Below, piece by piece: positions 6,480 through 9,104 of a stretch of DNA of 9,104 nt (position 1 is its first letter; each line of letters starts with the position of its first letter). A program made the translations under genes and the position numbers. Origin of the DNA: Deinococcales bacterium (GTDB taxonomy: Bacteria > Deinococcota > Deinococci > Deinococcales > Deinococcaceae); NCBI GenBank assembly GCA_025359705.1, contig JANYFS010000560.1, forward strand, positions 1 to 9,104, given 5' to 3'. Under the pieces are notes generated by a model, which saw nothing but the letters and a program-made list of their open reading frames with translations, was not told where the DNA came from and did no database searches.

Positions 6480-6508
6480 TTTACAAAGGTAACACCGAGA
6501 ACTATAAA
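6480..6508 (+). promoter_or_regulatory. Sigma-70-type promoter for hemB
   Basis: TTTACA (6480-6485), 17-bp spacer, TATAAA (6503-6508). Each box differs from consensus at one position and the spacing is ideal. Predicted transcription start near 6515, which leaves a leader of about 70 nt before hemB. On the minus strand the same site overlaps a possible -10 (TATAGT) pointing to osmF. Confidence 0.6.
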
Positions 6509-6572
6509 GTGAATGGCACGGCTCTAAATGCAATCACTCTCGCAATAGGTTTTCTTCATTTTCCCCAGCGAG

Positions 6573-6578
6573 TACACT
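6573..6578 (+). promoter_or_regulatory. Possible second -10 box placed for leaderless hemB mRNA
   Basis: TACACT ends 6 nt before the hemB ATG, and hemB has no Shine-Dalgarno sequence. This is the geometry of leaderless promoters (TANNNT about 6-7 nt before the start) common in Deinococcota and Actinobacteria. No good -35 was seen, so it may be coincidental. Confidence 0.35.
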
Positions 6579-6584
6579 GAATCC

Positions 6585-7592
6585 ATGATCAATACCCCAC
6601 TCCAACCCTCCCTGCTCGAGCGTCCCCGCCGTTTGCGCCGTACCGAAGGCTTGCGGGGATTTTTGCAAGAAACCCATTTGGCCCCGCAACATTTGATTTT
6701 GCCAATGTTTGTACTGGATGGACACAGCACCCTCGAGCCAATTTCAGCCATGCCTGGAGTGTTTCGCCAAAGTCTGGATCACGCCCTCGAGCAAGGTGCG
6801 GCGGCCCTCGAGCTGGGGATTCCTGCGGTGGCGCTTTTTCCTGTATTGGCAAACCCGCTCAAAACCCCCACGGGCAGCGAATCTTGGAACGAACGAGGGC
6901 TTTTTGCCAACATCATCCGCGAATTCAAACGGCAACTGCCCAACCTGATGCTAGTGACCGATGTGGCCCTAGACCCCTACTCGAGCGATGGACACGATGG
7001 TTTGGTCTCGAGCGATGGCGAAATTCTCAACGATGAAACCCTCGAGCTGCTCTGCAAAATGGCCCTGACCCAAGCGGCGGCGGGCGCAGACATTGTGGCC
7101 CCTTCGGACATGATGGATGGACGGATTGGAGCCATTCGCAGCGCCCTAGACGCGGCGGGTTTTCAGCGCACCGCGATCATGAGCTATTCCAGCAAATATG
7201 CCTCGAGCTATTACGGGCCTTTTCGCACTGCGCTCGATTCTGCCCCTCGAGCGGGCGACAAAAAAACCTACCAAATGGACTATACCGGCGGCTACCGCGA
7301 AGCCCTGCGCGAATCGCGCCTAGACCTCGAGCAAGGCGCGGATTTCCTGATGGTCAAACCCGCTTTAGCCTATTTGGATGTGCTGCGGGTGATCCGCGAT
7401 CATTTCGATTTGCCCCTGATTGCCTACAACGTTTCGGGTGAATATGCGATGGTCAAAGCCGCCTCGAGCGCGGGTTACATCGATGAGCGCAAAGTGGTTC
7501 TCGAGACTTTAACGGGGATGCGCCGCGCCGGAGCCGACGGAATTTTGAGCTATCATGCGCTCGAGGCGGCCCGTTGGCTGCGAGAACTTTAA
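6585..7592 (+). CDS. hemB: Porphobilinogen synthase (delta-aminolevulinic acid dehydratase)
   Basis: 335 residues, normal length for HemB. It condenses two 5-aminolevulinate molecules to porphobilinogen in tetrapyrrole synthesis, in the cytoplasm. The two active-site lysines are visible: Lys204 in SYSSKYASSYYGPFR and the Schiff-base Lys258 in FLMVKPALAYLD. The metal-site segment reads DVALDPYSSDGHDG (126-139). The zinc-binding cysteines of the E. coli type (DVCFCEYTSHGHCG) are replaced by Ala128, Asp130 and Asp138. This is the aspartate-rich, zinc-independent class, as in Pseudomonas, which uses Mg for allostery. The start ATG lacks a ribosome-binding site but is positioned correctly for the family; a leaderless or leader-driven start is possible. 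Thirteen CTCGAG occur in the gene, eight of them as in-frame Leu-Glu. It ends 14 bp before the SWIM gene, so they probably share a transcript. Confidence 0.97.
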   Translation: MINTPLQPSLLERPRRLRRTEGLRGFLQETHLAPQHLILPMFVLDGHSTLEPISAMPGVFRQSLDHALEQGAAALELGIPAVALFPVLANPLKTPTGSESWNERGLFANIIREFKRQLPNLMLVTDVALDPYSSDGHDGLVSSDGEILNDETLELLCKMALTQAAAGADIVAPSDMMDGRIGAIRSALDAAGFQRTAIMSYSSKYASSYYGPFRTALDSAPRAGDKKTYQMDYTGGYREALRESRLDLEQGADFLMVKPALAYLDVLRVIRDHFDLPLIAYNVSGEYAMVKAASSAGYIDERKVVLETLTGMRRAGADGILSYHALEAARWLREL

Positions 7593-7606
7593 AGGAGGTT
7601 TCAAAC

Positions 7607-9031
7607 ATGGCTGTTTTTCCACCCACCAGACGTTCCGAAATCGGTATTTTCTTTGCTGCTGCAATCTTGAGCCGAGGCCAAGATTTGCAGCAAAGCGGGA
7701 AAGTCAAACTGCTCGAGTGCAACAGCACCCGCATTTCCGCCCAAGTGCAGGGCAGCGAATCCCGCCCATACGAGGTGTGGGTCGATGCAAGGTACCGTTA
7801 TGGTTGCAATTGCCCTTCGGATACCCAACCTTGCAAGCATGTGGCAGCCACCTTGCTCAGCGCCCTCGAGGTAAAAAATACCAGTGAAACGCCGTTTAAT
7901 CTGCAAAATTATCTGGACAACCTCGAGCCAACAAAAGCCAAAACCCTGCTGCTCGAGTTGGCAGAGATTCCCTCGATCCGTTTAATGCTGCTCGAGCGCA
8001 ATACCAAAACGCTCAGCAAGGCCAAGGGTGCGGTTAAAACCTTAGAAAAACTGCTCGAGCGTCAAGGCGACATCGAGGATGAAGGCGAGTTGGGCCAAGC
8101 TGCGTTTGAGGAATTGCAAGAATACGCCCCCGAAGAACGCAAGATCTGGGCCGAACGCCTGCTCGAGCTGCTCGAGAATTATAGCTACGAAGGCTACGAT
8201 GAAGAGCGGGATTATGATGATGACTATGACCATGAAGAAGGGGGCGAAACCTATTGGGAAGATCAAATCAATTATTGGACGAGTGATGTTTACCGTGTTT
8301 TGGGCAGCGCCCTTCACGATTTAAGCCAGCACGATTTAAGACGACATGACTCAGATCAAAGTAACGCAATTTTTGAAGAGTACCTGAGTAAACTTGATGA
8401 CCATGATCATATTTGGCACTTACTGATAAAACTGGCCCAAGGGAACACCCACTCTATCGAAAAATTGGGCAATTGGTTGATACTTGCTCAAAAACACGGA
8501 ATCCATAAGCACGATTTGGATGAATGGAGCCAGCAGTTTTATAAAGAACTGGGTACGGAAGCGCAATACCTCGACTACATGCGCTCGAGATTGGGAGGGG
8601 CAACCTCCTATTTGGAACTGGTCAAAGTTTTAATAGAACGAAACCAACTCGAGGAAGCATTGGACATTGCCGTTCAAGGCGTACGCAACTTAGAGAATCT
8701 TGAATACGTCAATGTGAGTGCGATGGCACTGTTACTCGAGCTACTGATGCAACACCAGCCCAACCTCGAGTGGAATGAAAAGCTGTTTCGGATTCGCCCC
8801 ACATTTGAGGACTACCAGTATTTGCGCCAAAATCACCCGCAATTTATTCGTTTGCGTGCAGTGTGGCTCGAGAGCAAACATATGCCCCTCGAGCTTAAAA
8901 TTGAAATTCTGCGCGATGAAAATGATCTAGCGGCCCTCGAGCAGATCCTTAAAAAACGCGCTACTGCCTTTCCGAAAGTGTATAAATCTACGCACTCTCA
9001 GCGTGTTTTGTTTCCTGCCCTGCATCCCTAA
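7607..9031 (+). CDS. SWIM zinc-finger domain protein
   Basis: 474 residues. Start ATG 7607 is chosen because AAAGGAGGT (7591-7599, partly within the hemB stop) lies 7 nt upstream; the in-frame start at 7574 would overlap hemB. The N-terminus (about 1-85) matches the bacterial SWIM pattern. The zinc ligands are Cys67, Cys69, Cys76 and His78 (C-x-C-x6-C-x-H). Residues 110-190 are helical and rich in Leu-Glu. Residues about 191-222 are an acidic, tyrosine-rich low-complexity linker (YDEERDYDDDYDHEEGG). Residues 280-450 look like a helical-repeat (TPR-like) array. SWIM domains bind DNA or protein; the partner is unknown. The last about 25 residues (after ILKKR) have no helical-repeat character and may be an altered C-terminus. 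Of 15 CTCGAG in the gene, 14 are in-frame Leu-Glu. No terminator is seen between 9032 and the window end. Confidence 0.85.
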   Translation: MAVFPPTRRSEIGIFFAAAILSRGQDLQQSGKVKLLECNSTRISAQVQGSESRPYEVWVDARYRYGCNCPSDTQPCKHVAATLLSALEVKNTSETPFNLQNYLDNLEPTKAKTLLLELAEIPSIRLMLLERNTKTLSKAKGAVKTLEKLLERQGDIEDEGELGQAAFEELQEYAPEERKIWAERLLELLENYSYEGYDEERDYDDDYDHEEGGETYWEDQINYWTSDVYRVLGSALHDLSQHDLRRHDSDQSNAIFEEYLSKLDDHDHIWHLLIKLAQGNTHSIEKLGNWLILAQKHGIHKHDLDEWSQQFYKELGTEAQYLDYMRSRLGGATSYLELVKVLIERNQLEEALDIAVQGVRNLENLEYVNVSAMALLLELLMQHQPNLEWNEKLFRIRPTFEDYQYLRQNHPQFIRLRAVWLESKHMPLELKIEILRDENDLAALEQILKKRATAFPKVYKSTHSQRVLFPALHP

Positions 9032-9104
9032 CGGGTGGCATCTCTCGAGTTGATCCCATCTCTGGGCTTCCCTCAAGGTCTGGCGAGGCGTGACTTTCCG
9101 AGTG

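Larger units (their letters stand above)
6317..6584. other. Divergent promoter region between osmF and hemB
   Basis: A 268-bp region between the divergent operons. It contains the best promoter seen in the window, for hemB (6480-6508), one CTCGAG (6403), and GTGTTACAC (6370-6378), a small palindrome about 55-60 bp upstream of osmF. AAAGGTAACAC (6485-6495) is an imperfect inverted copy of GTGTTACACCTTT (6370-6382). No clear promoter for osmF was found on the minus strand; TATAGT at 6501-6506 is a possible -10 but lacks a well-spaced -35. Confidence 0.6.
352..9049. repeat. CTCGAG highly iterated palindrome, about 70 copies
   Basis: Counted by eye, CTCGAG occurs about 73 times, first at 352 and last at 9044, in all seven genes and in intergenic DNA (for example 1247, 1461, 1531, 1714, 1816, 5318, 6403). 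Random expectation for one hexamer in 9.1 kb is about 2. The flanking bases are mostly C or G, giving extended palindromes such as CCCTCGAGGG (3041-3050 and 3881-3890). One-base variants of the hexamer (CTCGAA, CTCGAT, TTCGAG and similar) are few, about ten, so the exact word is enriched, not a loose composition effect. Confidence 0.95.

Noticed and set aside
352..9049. CTCGAG as XhoI cloning junctions or linker artefacts
   Set aside because: About 70 copies lie inside continuous conserved reading frames and in natural intergenic DNA, so they are native.
1..9104. tRNA, rRNA, CRISPR array or known riboswitch
   Set aside because: No TpsiC-type motif, no regularly spaced direct repeats and no recognised aptamer core was seen on either strand by eye.
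9032..9104. Start of another gene at the right edge
   Set aside because: The 73 bp after the SWIM stop have open frames only by shortness, no ribosome-binding site and no recognisable peptide.

Overview
The window is a bacterial chromosomal segment of medium GC content, with strong Shine-Dalgarno sites and tightly packed operons. Its most striking property is not a gene. The palindrome CTCGAG occurs about 70 times in 9.1 kb (I count 73 by eye), where about 2 would be expected. It lies in every gene and also between genes. This resembles the HIP1 highly iterated palindrome of cyanobacteria in behaviour but not in sequence. The organism cannot be named with confidence. A possible leaderless -10 box directly before hemB would fit Deinococcota, but this is weak evidence.

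Layout. (1) Positions 1-1187, minus strand: the N-terminal part of a secreted lipoprotein with starch-binding (CBM26-like) modules and a fibronectin type III domain. It runs off the left edge, and the catalytic domain, if any, lies outside the window. (2) Positions 1188-1928: a gene-poor stretch of about 740 bp, unusually rich in inverted repeats. (3) Positions 1929-2114, plus strand: a 61-residue hypothetical protein followed by a textbook rho-independent terminator. (4) Positions 6316 down to 2174, minus strand: a four-gene ABC importer operon in the order binding protein, large permease, ATPase, small permease. This is the gene order of the E. coli osmF-yehY-yehX-yehW (OsmU) low-affinity betaine/osmoprotectant system. 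(5) From 6585, plus strand: divergent hemB (porphobilinogen synthase), followed 14 bp later by a SWIM zinc-finger protein gene, probably in one transcript.

How the genes work together. The importer is a complete unit: a periplasmic or extracellular binding protein, two different membrane subunits and one ATPase, with the last two genes overlapping by ATGA. HemB and the SWIM protein probably share the promoter at 6480-6508. The starch-binding lipoprotein is independent and reads away from the inverted-repeat region. No tRNA, rRNA, CRISPR array, intact insertion sequence or recognised riboswitch was found.
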